In this document: positions 31,121 through 40,092 of the stretch, piece after piece
Position numbering within the stretch: position 1 is the stretch's first letter
Layout: every line of letters starts with the position of its first letter
Origin: Lachnospiraceae bacterium UBA7093
Lineage (GTDB): Bacteria; Bacillota; Clostridia; Lachnospirales; Lachnospiraceae
Assembly: GCA_002492465.1 (NCBI GenBank)
Contig: DKYT01000019.1
Coordinates: 1,000 to 64,999, forward strand
Length of the DNA: 64,000 bases
Reading direction: 5' to 3'
Position numbers and translations under genes: made by a program
Notes under the pieces: generated by a model
The model's input: only the letters and a program-made list of their open reading frames with translations
What the model was told of the DNA's origin: nothing
The model's database searches: none

Positions 31121-32326
31121 ATGAAAAAGCAGATATTAGGCGAAAGAGAAGAATTTAACAGCATACTGCCGGAATATGGAAGAAGAAAACTGCTCACTTA
31201 TGCGGATTCTATCAGAGAATTAGCAGAAAGCTTTAGAGAGGCTGAAAATAACAGAGAAAATGCCCCAGGGGAAGGCGGAACGGACAGGAAGGATTATCTT
31301 TGGCAGAAGCGTCTGAATGAAAATAAAGATCTGATGGTAGAACATCTGCAGGAGATGGCGCAGATCATGACCCAGCTTGCCCAGGAGTCAAGAAGGTGCG
31401 TGCCCATGGGAGAGAGGCGTTTCAAGCAGATTTCCCATGCGCTGCGGGAAGTGGATATCCAGCTGAAAAATCTTTACCTGATCGAAAATGAGGCATGCCG
31501 TATGGAAGTTTCCCTTACCATGCGAAGCGTTCGTAAAAATAATCTGTCCTCTGATGAGATAGGAGATCTTTTGTCCGTTCTTTTGAATATGCGTCTTGTG
31601 AGCGCCCATGACAACGCGTTCTTTGTGGGAGAGGACTGGCAGACTTTTTATTACGTGGAAGAAGCAAGGTTTCATGTGCTCACAGGAGTGGCGAAGGCTG
31701 TGAAGGAAACGGAAAAAATTTCAGGGGATAATTATGCCTTCTTTCATACGGAAATGGGAAATCTGACGGTGGTGCTTTCCGATGGCATGGGTTCGGGGGA
31801 CAAGGCATGCAGCGACAGCACCATGGTAGTGGAGCTGATGCAGAAATTTCTGGAGGCAGGCTTTCAGATGGACATAGCGATCCAGATGATCAACAGCGCG
31901 CTGCTTACAGGGGAGGAAAATTCCAATATGTCTACCCTTGATCTGTGCAGCATGGATCTGTACAGCGGGGAATGTCGTTTTGTAAAGGTGGGGAGCGCCA
32001 GCTCTTACATTAAACGCCAGCATTTGGTGGATCGTATTTCTTCGGGGAATCTGCCTCTTGGTGTTTTTCAAAAACCGGACATGGAGGCAGTAGGGAGAAC
32101 GCTGATAGACGGGGACTACATTGTTATGGTATCGGACGGCGTGCTGGATGCTCTTTCCCAGGGAATTGGGGAAGATATGCTCTCCGAGATTATCGGCAGT
32201 ACCAATTTGGAGAACCCCGGCGAGATGGCGAACGCAATCTTGAACTTTTGTATTCACCAGTGCAGGGGGCGCATTCGGGACGATATGACGGTGTTGGTGA
32301 TTGGAATATGGAAAAAAGAGGAATGA
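31121..32326 (+). CDS. spoIIE: SpoIIE-like PP2C phosphatase lacking the membrane domain
   Basis: A 401-residue protein with ribosome site AGGAGG (31107-31112). Residues about 1-190 are helical and match the cytoplasmic middle region of SpoIIE; residues about 200-398 form the PP2C/SpoIIE phosphatase (VLSDGMGSGDKACSDS with metal-binding Asp-Gly, STLDLCSMDLYSGECRFVKVG, MVSDGVLDAL, RDDMTVLVIGIW). SpoIIE dephosphorylates SpoIIAA to release sigma-F in the forespore. Bacillus SpoIIE is about 827 residues with about ten N-terminal membrane helices; none are present here and no upstream frame supplies them. Location between divIC and tilS supports orthology. Confidence 0.87.
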   Translation: MKKQILGEREEFNSILPEYGRRKLLTYADSIRELAESFREAENNRENAPGEGGTDRKDYLWQKRLNENKDLMVEHLQEMAQIMTQLAQESRRCVPMGERRFKQISHALREVDIQLKNLYLIENEACRMEVSLTMRSVRKNNLSSDEIGDLLSVLLNMRLVSAHDNAFFVGEDWQTFYYVEEARFHVLTGVAKAVKETEKISGDNYAFFHTEMGNLTVVLSDGMGSGDKACSDSTMVVELMQKFLEAGFQMDIAIQMINSALLTGEENSNMSTLDLCSMDLYSGECRFVKVGSASSYIKRQHLVDRISSGNLPLGVFQKPDMEAVGRTLIDGDYIVMVSDGVLDALSQGIGEDMLSEIIGSTNLENPGEMANAILNFCIHQCRGRIRDDMTVLVIGIWKKEE

Positions 32327-32365
32327 CCCTTTCTTTTTTGAGAAAATTCCGTTATATTATATAAT

Positions 32366-33769
32366 ATGGTCGAAAAAGTACTGGAGTATGTCAAAAAGTA
32401 CCGCATGATAGAGCCGGGCGATACTATAGTGGCTGGAATTTCAGGGGGCGCAGATTCTGTTTGCCTCCTTTTTGTGCTGATGGAAATAAGGGAAAAGATT
32501 CCCTTTTCCATAGAAGCGGTGCATGTCAATCATATGATCAGACAGGATGCCGCCGCCGATGGGGCGTTTGTAGAAGGGCTTTGTAAAAAGCAGGGGATTC
32601 CTTTCCGCCTGGTGGAGGAAAAGGTCAGGGAAAGGGCAAAGGCACATGGCGTTTCCGAGGAGGAAGAAGGAAGAAAAGTCAGATATGGAGCGTTTGAGGC
32701 TGCACTGAACGGGAGAAAGGGCAGGATTGCCGTTGCCCACAACCGTAATGACCGGGCGGAGACAATGCTTTTCAATCTTTTCCGGGGAACCGGATTGACG
32801 GGGGCTTCTGGTATTCATCCGGTAAACGGAAAGATTATCCGTCCCCTTTTGTGTCTTGGAAGGGAAGAGATCGAGAAATGGCTGGAAGATAAGGAGCTTC
32901 CTTTTTGTCAGGACAGTACCAACCAGGAAGACCTGTACACAAGAAACCGCATCAGGCATCATATTTTGACCTATGCGGAAAAGGAAGTATGCGAAGGTGC
33001 TGTGAGAAATATGAACCGGGCGGCGGATCAGCTGCTTTGTGCCCAGGAATACATAGACAGACAGTCCGGAGCCGCTTTGGAAAGATGTTTGGAGGAAGGC
33101 TTTGGGAAGGGCAGGATCGTTTTGAAGCTTCCGGCGCTTTTCCGGGAGGATCCTTATCTTAGAAGCTGTATTTTGTATGAAAGCGTGGCGTTGGCGGCGG
33201 GACAGAAAAAGGACATTACGGCAGCCCATATTGAAAGCATGGAGCAGCTTTTTGGAGGACAAGGAAACGGAGAAATACATTTACCCTATGATCTTATAGT
33301 TTATAAAAAATATGATTTGGGTATGATACAAAGGAAGGATAAGGAAGAAAAGGAGAATATTTCCATATCCAAAAAGCCTGAGACATATGAAATTTCCGTA
33401 CCCTCCAACCTTTTTCTTCCGGGGATTGGAAAGGTAGAGTTTACTGTGTTTTCCCGAAAAGATTCACAAAATATTCCGGAAAAAACATATACGAAATGGT
33501 TTGATTATGATAAAATAACTTCGTCTATTATGTTTCGCACAAGGAGACCGGGAGACTACCTTACCATCAACAGCCGGATGGGGCGTAAATCTTTGCAGGA
33601 TTATTTTGTCAATGAAAAGGTTCCCAGAGAGGTCAGGGATCAGATCTATGTGTTGGCGGAAGGTTCTCATGTGATATGGATACCCGGTTACAGAATAAGC
33701 GAATATTACAAGATACAGGAGAATACCCGAACCGTTTTACAGGCAGTAGCCCTGGAGCGGGAGGGATAG
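32366..33769 (+). CDS. tilS: tRNA(Ile)-lysidine synthetase
   Basis: A 467-residue PP-loop ATPase that converts C34 of tRNA-Ile(CAU) to lysidine. The PP-loop IVAGISGGADSVCLL lies near residue 25, followed by VNHMIRQDAAADGAFV, VAHNRNDRAETMLFNLFRGT and DSTNQEDLYTRNRIRH; the C-terminal substrate domain ends IPGYRISEYYKI. ATG 32366 has no ribosome site and directly follows an AT-only stretch containing TATAAT, so initiation may be unusual. spoIIE ends 39 bases upstream and hpt follows after 50. Confidence 0.93.
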   Translation: MVEKVLEYVKKYRMIEPGDTIVAGISGGADSVCLLFVLMEIREKIPFSIEAVHVNHMIRQDAAADGAFVEGLCKKQGIPFRLVEEKVRERAKAHGVSEEEEGRKVRYGAFEAALNGRKGRIAVAHNRNDRAETMLFNLFRGTGLTGASGIHPVNGKIIRPLLCLGREEIEKWLEDKELPFCQDSTNQEDLYTRNRIRHHILTYAEKEVCEGAVRNMNRAADQLLCAQEYIDRQSGAALERCLEEGFGKGRIVLKLPALFREDPYLRSCILYESVALAAGQKKDITAAHIESMEQLFGGQGNGEIHLPYDLIVYKKYDLGMIQRKDKEEKENISISKKPETYEISVPSNLFLPGIGKVEFTVFSRKDSQNIPEKTYTKWFDYDKITSSIMFRTRRPGDYLTINSRMGRKSLQDYFVNEKVPREVRDQIYVLAEGSHVIWIPGYRISEYYKIQENTRTVLQAVALEREG

Positions 33770-33819
33770 GCACAGGGGCGGATAGTTCCTTATCCCCCCG
33801 GAGAGAAAGGAGCGGTTAT

Positions 33820-34344
33820 ATGGCTGAAAAAATCAGGGTACTGCTTTCGGAGGAGGAAGTGGATGCCAAAATCAAACAGATTGGAGAACAGATCAGCAGG
33901 GATTATGCCGGGAAGGAAGTTCATCTTGTCTGTGTTTTAAAGGGCGGGAGCTTTTTTATGTGCGAGCTTGCCAAGAGAATTACGGTACCGGTTTCTCTGG
34001 ATTTTATGTCGGTTTCCAGTTATGGAAGCGAGACCAAATCCAGCGGCGTGGTAAAAATTGTAAAGGATCTGGATGAACCGCTAAAGGGCAAAAACGTGAT
34101 CGTTGTAGAGGATATTGTGGATTCCGGGCGTACTCTGAGCTATCTGCTGGAAATGCTTAAGGACAGAGGACCGGCTGAAGTAAGGCTTTGCACCTTGCTG
34201 GATAAACCGGAACGAAGAGTGGTAGAAGTGCAGGTAGATTATACCGGATTTCAGATTCCCGATGAGTTTGTAGTGGGATACGGGCTGGATTATGATCAGA
34301 AATATAGAAACCTTCCTTACATTGGGGTCGTTGAATTTGAATAA
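33820..34344 (+). CDS. hpt: hypoxanthine phosphoribosyltransferase
   Basis: A 174-residue purine-salvage enzyme making IMP or GMP from hypoxanthine or guanine and PRPP. ATG 33820 has AAAGGAG 7 bases upstream. Intact motifs: VCVLKGGSFFMCELA, the flexible-loop SVSSYGSETKSSG, and the PRPP motif VIVVEDIVDSGRTL with both acidic residues, which contrasts with the altered motif of the PRTase-like gene at 9392. The C terminus FVVGYGLDYDQKYRNLPYIG is typical. tilS-hpt-ftsH is the conserved Firmicute order. Confidence 0.95.
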   Translation: MAEKIRVLLSEEEVDAKIKQIGEQISRDYAGKEVHLVCVLKGGSFFMCELAKRITVPVSLDFMSVSSYGSETKSSGVVKIVKDLDEPLKGKNVIVVEDIVDSGRTLSYLLEMLKDRGPAEVRLCTLLDKPERRVVEVQVDYTGFQIPDEFVVGYGLDYDQKYRNLPYIGVVEFE

Positions 34345-34386
34345 GTGAGAGCAATGCCGGAGGTTCCGGCGGATGAGGTATTAACA

Positions 34387-36225
34387 TTGAATAAGAAGAA
34401 TAGAGGATATAATGCATATTTTATAGTAGTGCTGCTTTTATTGGCGCTTTTGATTATTCCCAGTCTTTTAGACAGCGGGCAGGTAGAGTATACCAGAGGA
34501 GAGCTGACGAAAGATTTGGAAGAAGGCAATGTATTATATGCAAACATCAGTCCCAGCCGGGAAACGCCTACCGGTGAAGTTGATTTTGTGCTGAAGGACG
34601 GTATAAGGAAAACCTTATATGCCACAGATGTGACGGAGATCGAGGAATTGTTGATTTCCCATGGGCTGGATCCGGAGGTCAAAAAGGTACAGGAGGAGAG
34701 CTGGTTTTTGACCAGCGTGTTCCCGGTGCTGCTGGCGATTATTGTAATGGTGTTTTTCTTCGTAATGATGAACAGCCAGAATGCAGGCGGCAACAGCAAA
34801 ATGATGAATTTTGGGAAAAGCCGGGCGAGGCTTTCCATGGGCGAAGGAAAAATCACCTTGAAGGATGTTGCGGGGCTGAAGGAGGAAAAGGAAGAACTGG
34901 AGGAAATCGTAGAGTTTCTGAAGGATCCCGCTAGATTTACCAGAGTAGGAGCGAGGATTCCCAAAGGTGTGCTTTTGGAGGGCGCGCCGGGTACCGGTAA
35001 GACGCTCCTTGCCAAAGCGATTGCCGGGGAAGCAGGGGTTCCCTTCTTTAGTATATCCGGTTCGGATTTCGTGGAAATGTTTGTGGGCGTAGGCGCATCC
35101 AGAGTCAGAGACTTGTTCGAGGAGGCGAAAAGGCATGCTCCCTGTATTGTCTTTATAGATGAGATCGATGCGGTGGCAAGACGCCGTGGAACCGGTATGG
35201 GAGGAGGTCATGACGAACGGGAGCAGACGCTGAATCAGTTGTTGGTGGAAATGGACGGTTTTGGCGTTAATGAGGGAATTATCGTGTTGGCTGCTACCAA
35301 CCGGGTGGATATTCTGGATCCTGCCATTCTCCGTCCCGGACGTTTTGACAGGAAGATCAGCGTAAACAGACCGGATATAGGAGGAAGAGAGGATATTCTT
35401 AAGGTTCACGCCAAGAACAAGCCTCTTGCAGAGGACGTGGATTTAAAGCAGATCGCCCAGACCACAGCAGGATTCACAGGGGCGGATCTGGAAAATCTGT
35501 TGAACGAGGCTTCTATTATGGCGGCAAAGGAAAACAGAACCTACGTGATACAGGAGGATATCAAAAGAGCGTTTATCAAGGTGGGAATCGGCGCAGAAAA
35601 GAAAAGCCGTATTATTACCGACAAGGAAAAAAAGATCACTGCATACCACGAGGCGGGGCATGCCATCCTGTTTCATGTGCTGCCTGATGTGGGACCTGTT
35701 TATACGGTATCCGTTATCCCAACAGGGCTTGGCGCAGCGGGCTATACCATGCCGCTTCCGGAAAATGACGAGATGTTTATTACCAAAGGGAAAATGCTTC
35801 AGGATATTATGGTATCTTTAGGAGGAAGGATAGCGGAGGAGATCATTTTTAACGATATTACCACCGGGGCTTCCAGCGATATTAAGAAGGCAACCAAAGC
35901 GGCAAGGGATATGGTGACAAGGTATGGTATGTCAGAAAATATTGGCGTTATTAATTATAACAGCGACGACGACGAGGTGTTTATAGGAAGAGATCTGGCG
36001 CATACTAAGAGCCACAGCGAGCTTGTGGCAGGGGAGATCGACAAAGAGGTAAAGAATATTATTGATGACTGCTATAGAAAAGCGAAGGAGATTATAGGGG
36101 AGCATATTGATGTGCTGCACAGGTGTGCGGATCTGTTAATTCAAAAAGAAAAAATCGGAAGAGAAGAGTTTGAAGCTCTGTTCGACCAGAAGAATTCTTC
36201 CCCGGAGGCTTTTTTTGAAGATTAA
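34387..36225 (+). CDS. ftsH: ATP-dependent zinc metalloprotease FtsH
   Basis: Membrane-anchored AAA protease, about 612 residues. TTG 34387 has GATGAGG at an 8-base distance and puts the first helix right after the start. An ATG at 34354 and a GTG at 34345 are in-frame alternatives without good sites. Two membrane helices (about 9-25 and 112-130) flank a short external domain. The AAA module has Walker A GAPGTGKT, Walker B CIVFIDEIDAV and the second-region-of-homology arginines in LDPAILRPGRFDRK. The zinc protease motif HEAGH is intact. It degrades misfolded membrane proteins and some regulators. Confidence 0.95.
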   Translation: MNKKNRGYNAYFIVVLLLLALLIIPSLLDSGQVEYTRGELTKDLEEGNVLYANISPSRETPTGEVDFVLKDGIRKTLYATDVTEIEELLISHGLDPEVKKVQEESWFLTSVFPVLLAIIVMVFFFVMMNSQNAGGNSKMMNFGKSRARLSMGEGKITLKDVAGLKEEKEELEEIVEFLKDPARFTRVGARIPKGVLLEGAPGTGKTLLAKAIAGEAGVPFFSISGSDFVEMFVGVGASRVRDLFEEAKRHAPCIVFIDEIDAVARRRGTGMGGGHDEREQTLNQLLVEMDGFGVNEGIIVLAATNRVDILDPAILRPGRFDRKISVNRPDIGGREDILKVHAKNKPLAEDVDLKQIAQTTAGFTGADLENLLNEASIMAAKENRTYVIQEDIKRAFIKVGIGAEKKSRIITDKEKKITAYHEAGHAILFHVLPDVGPVYTVSVIPTGLGAAGYTMPLPENDEMFITKGKMLQDIMVSLGGRIAEEIIFNDITTGASSDIKKATKAARDMVTRYGMSENIGVINYNSDDDEVFIGRDLAHTKSHSELVAGEIDKEVKNIIDDCYRKAKEIIGEHIDVLHRCADLLIQKEKIGREEFEALFDQKNSSPEAFFED

Positions 36226-36388
36226 TTGTTAAAAGTGCACAAAAACACATATCAAAAATTGTAATATTTGTGAATCGTGAGTATTTACGCAAAAGGGGCG
36301 GTATGCTATTATACTACTTGTAACCCCCCCAATACATTATATAGTTTTTTGCTATACCCCATAAGAAAGAAATACCTTCTCTAAAAAG

Positions 36389-36414
36389 GACAGTAACTCG
36401 TTACTGTCTTTTTT
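36389..36414 (+). terminator. intrinsic terminator upstream of the GH13 gene
   Basis: The stem GACAGTAA/TTACTGTC (about 36389-36396 with 36401-36408) has a tight 4-base loop and is followed by six T. It ends either ftsH transcripts or a short RNA beginning near 36320. Confidence 0.88.
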
Positions 36415-36458
36415 ACTGCCCTGTCGCAGGGGCATATTTGCCGGTCACAGAATGTATA

Positions 36459-36486
36459 TTGATAATCTGGGTTTGTATAGTATAAT
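36459..36486 (+). promoter_or_regulatory. sigma-A promoter of the GH13 gene
   Basis: TTGATA (36459-36464), a 16-base spacer and TATAAT (36481-36486) lie 42 bases before the start codon. Confidence 0.75.
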
Positions 36487-36528
36487 ATAAACATGTGATT
36501 GTATTTAGAAGAAACGGAGTTAAATGTT

Positions 36529-38682
36529 ATGGATTTTGAAAGATTAATGAAAGCGGAGTATAACAGACAGTATATAGAAGGCATGCGCCCTGTTTTCAAC
36601 AGAAAAGCTCTGTTCAGCGATACAACAGAGGATTATCTGTCTCCGTCGGAACCAAATCCTTATTCTCAGATCACCATCCGATTTCGGGCGGCGGTGAACA
36701 ATGTAGACAGAGTCTTTATGATCAACCGGGGTGCAAAGTATATGATGCACAAGGAAAGCTCGGACGATGATTTTGACTATTTTGTATGCGAAACGGAAAT
36801 AGAAGATGAGGAATATACCTATCACTTTGAAGTGCAGGCAGGGAAAATCAATTGTATTTATGACGCCAGAGGCGTTGCAAAGGAAACGTTGCCGGAGTAT
36901 GAATTCAGAATTATTCCCGGCTTGAAAACGCCCAAGTGGGCAAAGGGCGCGGTGATGTATCAGATTTATGTGGATCGGTTTTACAACGGCGATCCCTCCA
37001 ATGATGTGCTTACATCGGAATATGAATATATTGGGGATAAAACCGTCAGGGTGGAGGACTGGAATAAATACCCCGCGGTGATGGGCGTCAGAGAATTCTA
37101 CGGCGGAGATCTGCAGGGAGTTTTAGACAAAATGGATTATCTCCAGGATCTGGGCATAGATGTGATCTATTTTAATCCCTTGTTTGTTTCTCCTTCCAAC
37201 CACAAATACGATATTCAGGATTATGATTATATTGATCCTCATATCGGAAAGATTGTCAGCGATAAGGGCGAGCTGCTTTCCCATGAGCAGAGGGAAAACC
37301 GTTTTGCTTCCAGGTATATTGACAGGGTTACCAACAAAGAGAATCTGGAGGCAAGCAATGCTTTGTTTGCCCAGGTGGTGGAGGAAGCGCATAAAAGGGG
37401 CATGAAGGTTATTCTGGACGGTGTGTTTAACCATTGCGGTTCCTTTAATAAATGGATGGACAGGGAAAGAATTTATGAAAATGCAGAGGGGTATGAAAAA
37501 GGCGCCCATATCAGCAGGGAAAGCCCTTACCATGACTATTTTCAGTTTTATAATGAAACGGCATGGCCTTACAATACCAGCTATGACGGCTGGTGGGGGC
37601 ACGATACCCTTCCTAAACTAAACTATGAGAAATCCCAGGAGCTGTTTCATTATGTAATGCGAATTGCGGCAAAATGGGTTTCTCCGCCTTATAATGCAGA
37701 TGGCTGGAGGCTGGATGTGGCGGCGGATTTAGGGCATAGTCCTGAATTTAACCATCATTTCTGGCAGGAGTTCAGGAAAGCGGTAAGAAATGCCAATCCT
37801 GATGCGATCGTCCTTGCCGAGCATTACGGCAATCCCAGAGACTGGCTGAACGGAAAAGAATGGGATACGGTAATGAATTATGATGCTTTCATGGAGCCTG
37901 TCACCTGGTTTTTGACAGGAATGCAGAAGCACAGCGACGACTACCGGGGAGATTTGTACGGAAATGCAGACAGCTTTATGGGGGCTATGCGCCATCATAT
38001 GGCAAGCTTTACCACACCTTCCCTTCAAATTGCAATGAATGAGCTTTCCAATCACGATCATTCCAGATTTCTTACCAGAACCAATCACAAGGTGGGAAGA
38101 ACCAATACGCTGGGCGCTCAGGCGGCGGATGAAGGAATCAATAAGGCGGTTATGCGGGAGGCTGTGGTGATGCAGATGACCTGGCCGGGAGCACCTACGG
38201 TCTATTACGGCGACGAGGCGGGGGTCTGCGGGTTCACAGACCCGGACAACAGGCGTACCTATCCGTGGGGGCATGAGGATCAGGAGCTGATCCGGTTTCA
38301 TAGGGATATGATACGTATTCACAAAGAAAATCAGGAGCTTCTGACCGGCTCCCTTAAATTCATCGATCATGATTATAATGTGATCGGCTATGGAAGATTT
38401 AACCGGAAGGGCGCTACGGTTGTGCTGGTAAACAACAACGACCACGAAGTGGCAAGAGAAGTCAGCGTGTGGCATTTGGGCATTCCAAAGGAAAGCGTGA
38501 TAAGGAGTTTGATTTTTACCACAGACCAGGGATATTCCACAGAAAGCCACGAATATCCGGTGGTGGCTGGAAAAATCAGCGTAACCCTTCCCAAGACCTC
38601 TGCCCTTGTATTGAAATATGAAAAGCCGGCAGTAAAAAGTTTTTGGGATAATGTTTCCCACATTATCCCATGCATCAGATAG
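36529..38682 (+). CDS. GH13 alpha-amylase family enzyme (neopullulanase/cyclomaltodextrinase-like)
   Basis: A 717-residue cytoplasmic glucan hydrolase; ATG 36529 has ACGGAG upstream and no signal peptide follows. An N-terminal beta domain (about 45-120) resembles CBM34, then the catalytic barrel starts near WAKGAVMYQIYVDRFYNGD. The four GH13 regions are present: VILDGVFNHCG, DGWRLDVAADLG (nucleophile Asp), IVLAEHYG (acid/base Glu) and ELSNHDHSRF (third Asp). The layout suggests hydrolysis of imported maltodextrin, cyclodextrin or pullulan fragments. It has its own promoter and terminates against the converging SIMPL gene. Confidence 0.88.
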   Translation: MDFERLMKAEYNRQYIEGMRPVFNRKALFSDTTEDYLSPSEPNPYSQITIRFRAAVNNVDRVFMINRGAKYMMHKESSDDDFDYFVCETEIEDEEYTYHFEVQAGKINCIYDARGVAKETLPEYEFRIIPGLKTPKWAKGAVMYQIYVDRFYNGDPSNDVLTSEYEYIGDKTVRVEDWNKYPAVMGVREFYGGDLQGVLDKMDYLQDLGIDVIYFNPLFVSPSNHKYDIQDYDYIDPHIGKIVSDKGELLSHEQRENRFASRYIDRVTNKENLEASNALFAQVVEEAHKRGMKVILDGVFNHCGSFNKWMDRERIYENAEGYEKGAHISRESPYHDYFQFYNETAWPYNTSYDGWWGHDTLPKLNYEKSQELFHYVMRIAAKWVSPPYNADGWRLDVAADLGHSPEFNHHFWQEFRKAVRNANPDAIVLAEHYGNPRDWLNGKEWDTVMNYDAFMEPVTWFLTGMQKHSDDYRGDLYGNADSFMGAMRHHMASFTTPSLQIAMNELSNHDHSRFLTRTNHKVGRTNTLGAQAADEGINKAVMREAVVMQMTWPGAPTVYYGDEAGVCGFTDPDNRRTYPWGHEDQELIRFHRDMIRIHKENQELLTGSLKFIDHDYNVIGYGRFNRKGATVVLVNNNDHEVAREVSVWHLGIPKESVIRSLIFTTDQGYSTESHEYPVVAGKISVTLPKTSALVLKYEKPAVKSFWDNVSHIIPCIR

Positions 38683-38693
38683 CCTTTGGAGGT

Positions 38694-39500
38694 TTAATTT
38701 AGTTGGTATTCTACCACGACGCTTGCCTCTACCTGGATTTCGCCGGGCATGATACCCGCTGAATCAGCAAGGGAAGAAAGAGATTCTTCTTTGGCAGCCC
38801 GGTATTGATTGGTAAGTCCATAATCGGTATAGCGGGCGGGGGAATAACCGCTGGTTTCCTGTATGCCGAGAACCTTTCCCACGCTGCACCCTGCCGCCTT
38901 TGCAAGAACCTGCGCTTTTTGAAAGGCAGTTTCCACAGCAGCGGTAAGTGCCGTCTGATAGCTTTCATCGTACTTACTTGCCTGGTAAGTGATGGAAGAA
39001 ATGGTATTTACACCGTTTAAGACAGACTGAGATAGAATTTCCTCCAATCCGTCAATAGGAAGGTTGGAAACGGTTAAGGTGGCAATCGCTTCATAGCCGG
39101 TCAGGCGTGCCGTGTTTGAGCTGTAGTCATATACAGGATTCATGTAATAATCGGAGGTTTGAATGGAAGTTTCCTCAACGCCAAGGCTTTTAAGCAGTTC
39201 TACCACCTGGGAGACGGAGGCGGAATTTTGCTGCTGGCAGTCTGCGGCATCCTTTGCTTTGGTGCGGACAGAATATACCACTTCCGCAATGTCAGGTACG
39301 ACAGTGACCTTTTCGCTGCTGTTTACAAGAATGGAATGTGTTTCGTAATCAGAGGCGGATGAATCTGCCGGAGAGGCTGTCGAAGCGGAAATCCGGTCAG
39401 GGATTTCTTGAACCTGGGTATTTTCAGAAGCGGTGCTCCTGCATCCCATAATTGCCATACTGATAATTCCTAAAGTAATTAAGACATGTATTTTTCTCAT
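38694..39500 (-). CDS. SIMPL-domain (DUF541) lipoprotein
   Basis: A 268-residue exported lipoprotein: MRKIHVLITLGIISMAIMGC carries the signal and lipobox (IMGC). A Ser/Thr-rich linker is followed by a SIMPL/DUF541 domain (VVPDIAEVVYSVRTKAKDAA; IQTSDYYMNPVYDY; LTGYEAIATLTVSN; AFQKAQVLAKAAGCSVGKVL). The domain is widespread in outer envelopes and its biochemical role is unsettled. The message has an inverted sequence that could pair with the ribosome site. The stop lies 11 bases from the converging GH13 stop. Confidence 0.87.
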   Translation of the reverse strand: MRKIHVLITLGIISMAIMGCRSTASENTQVQEIPDRISASTASPADSSASDYETHSILVNSSEKVTVVPDIAEVVYSVRTKAKDAADCQQQNSASVSQVVELLKSLGVEETSIQTSDYYMNPVYDYSSNTARLTGYEAIATLTVSNLPIDGLEEILSQSVLNGVNTISSITYQASKYDESYQTALTAAVETAFQKAQVLAKAAGCSVGKVLGIQETSGYSPARYTDYGLTNQYRAAKEESLSSLADSAGIMPGEIQVEASVVVEYQLN

Positions 39501-39504
39501 AAAA

Positions 39505-39550
39505 ATTCCTCCTGTGTTTAAATTTCTGAATAAAGATACGCAGGAGGGAT
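39505..39550 (-). promoter_or_regulatory. leader hairpin that could cover the SIMPL ribosome site
   Basis: On the minus strand CCCTCCTGCG (about 39549-39540) can pair with CACAGGAGGA (about 39515-39506), which contains the Shine-Dalgarno sequence of the SIMPL lipoprotein; two pairs are G-U or A-C-like. If transcribed together it could mask the ribosome site. Confidence 0.35.
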
Positions 39551-39576
39551 TTATTATTTATGGTATTATTGGAAAT

Positions 39577-40074
39577 TTATTCTTTTTTCCAGTGAAGGCG
39601 GTGTAAAGAGCCTTCTAACTGCATCTGTGAAAAGTTCTGCTGGCGCAGCGCCTCGTAGAGCACGATGGCAACAGAGTTGGAAAGATTCAGGGAACGAATC
39701 TGGGACAGCATGGGGATACGAATGCAGCTTTCCTCATAAGCTACCAATATTTCCTCAGGAATTCCGGCGCTTTCTTTTCCAAACATTATGAAATCCTCGG
39801 GGCCAAAGGTTACGTCTGTGTAAACCTGTTTTGCCTTGGTGGTTGCCATCCAGATTTTTGCCTGGGGGTGCAAAGTCTTAAACTCCTCAAAATTCATATA
39901 CCGGGTCACATCCAAATGCTCCCAATAATCCATCCCTGCCCGTTTGATTTCCTTTTCATTTAAGCGGAATCCCAAAGGCTCAATAAGATGAAGAGAGGTG
40001 CCTGTGGCAACACAGGTTCTGCCGATATTTCCTGTATTTGCCGGAATTTCCGGCTGGTGTAAAATAATGTGCAT
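39577..40074 (-). CDS. trmL: tRNA (cytidine(34)-2'-O)-methyltransferase TrmL
   Basis: A 165-residue SPOUT-class methyltransferase that methylates the wobble ribose of tRNA-Leu isoacceptors. It starts MHIILHQPEIPANTGNIGRT and has the knot motifs IMFGKESAGIPEEILV and IRIPMLSQIRSLNLSNSVAIVLYEAL. Length is that of the minimal TrmL dimer. It begins 18 bases after the histidine kinase stop and is the last gene of the mutS2-regulator-kinase-trmL series on this strand. Confidence 0.94.
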   Translation of the reverse strand: MHIILHQPEIPANTGNIGRTCVATGTSLHLIEPLGFRLNEKEIKRAGMDYWEHLDVTRYMNFEEFKTLHPQAKIWMATTKAKQVYTDVTFGPEDFIMFGKESAGIPEEILVAYEESCIRIPMLSQIRSLNLSNSVAIVLYEALRQQNFSQMQLEGSLHRLHWKKE

Positions 40075-40092
40075 AAGAAATCTCCATTCCTG

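Larger units (their letters stand above)
36226..36528 (+). other. intergenic region with terminator and GH13 promoter, possible small RNA
   Basis: About 300 bases without a protein gene. It holds an AT-rich stretch, a -10-like TATACT (36310-36315), C-runs at 36323-36329 and 36357-36360, the strong terminator at 36389-36414, and the promoter of the GH13 gene. The distance from the -10-like site to the terminator leaves room for a transcript of about 90-100 bases, but no known RNA family was recognised. Confidence 0.4.

Noticed and set aside
37729..38661. Minus-strand open frame of about 310 codons opposite the GH13 gene
   Set aside because: The plus-strand frame carries the GH13 catalytic residues; the opposite frame has no family features.
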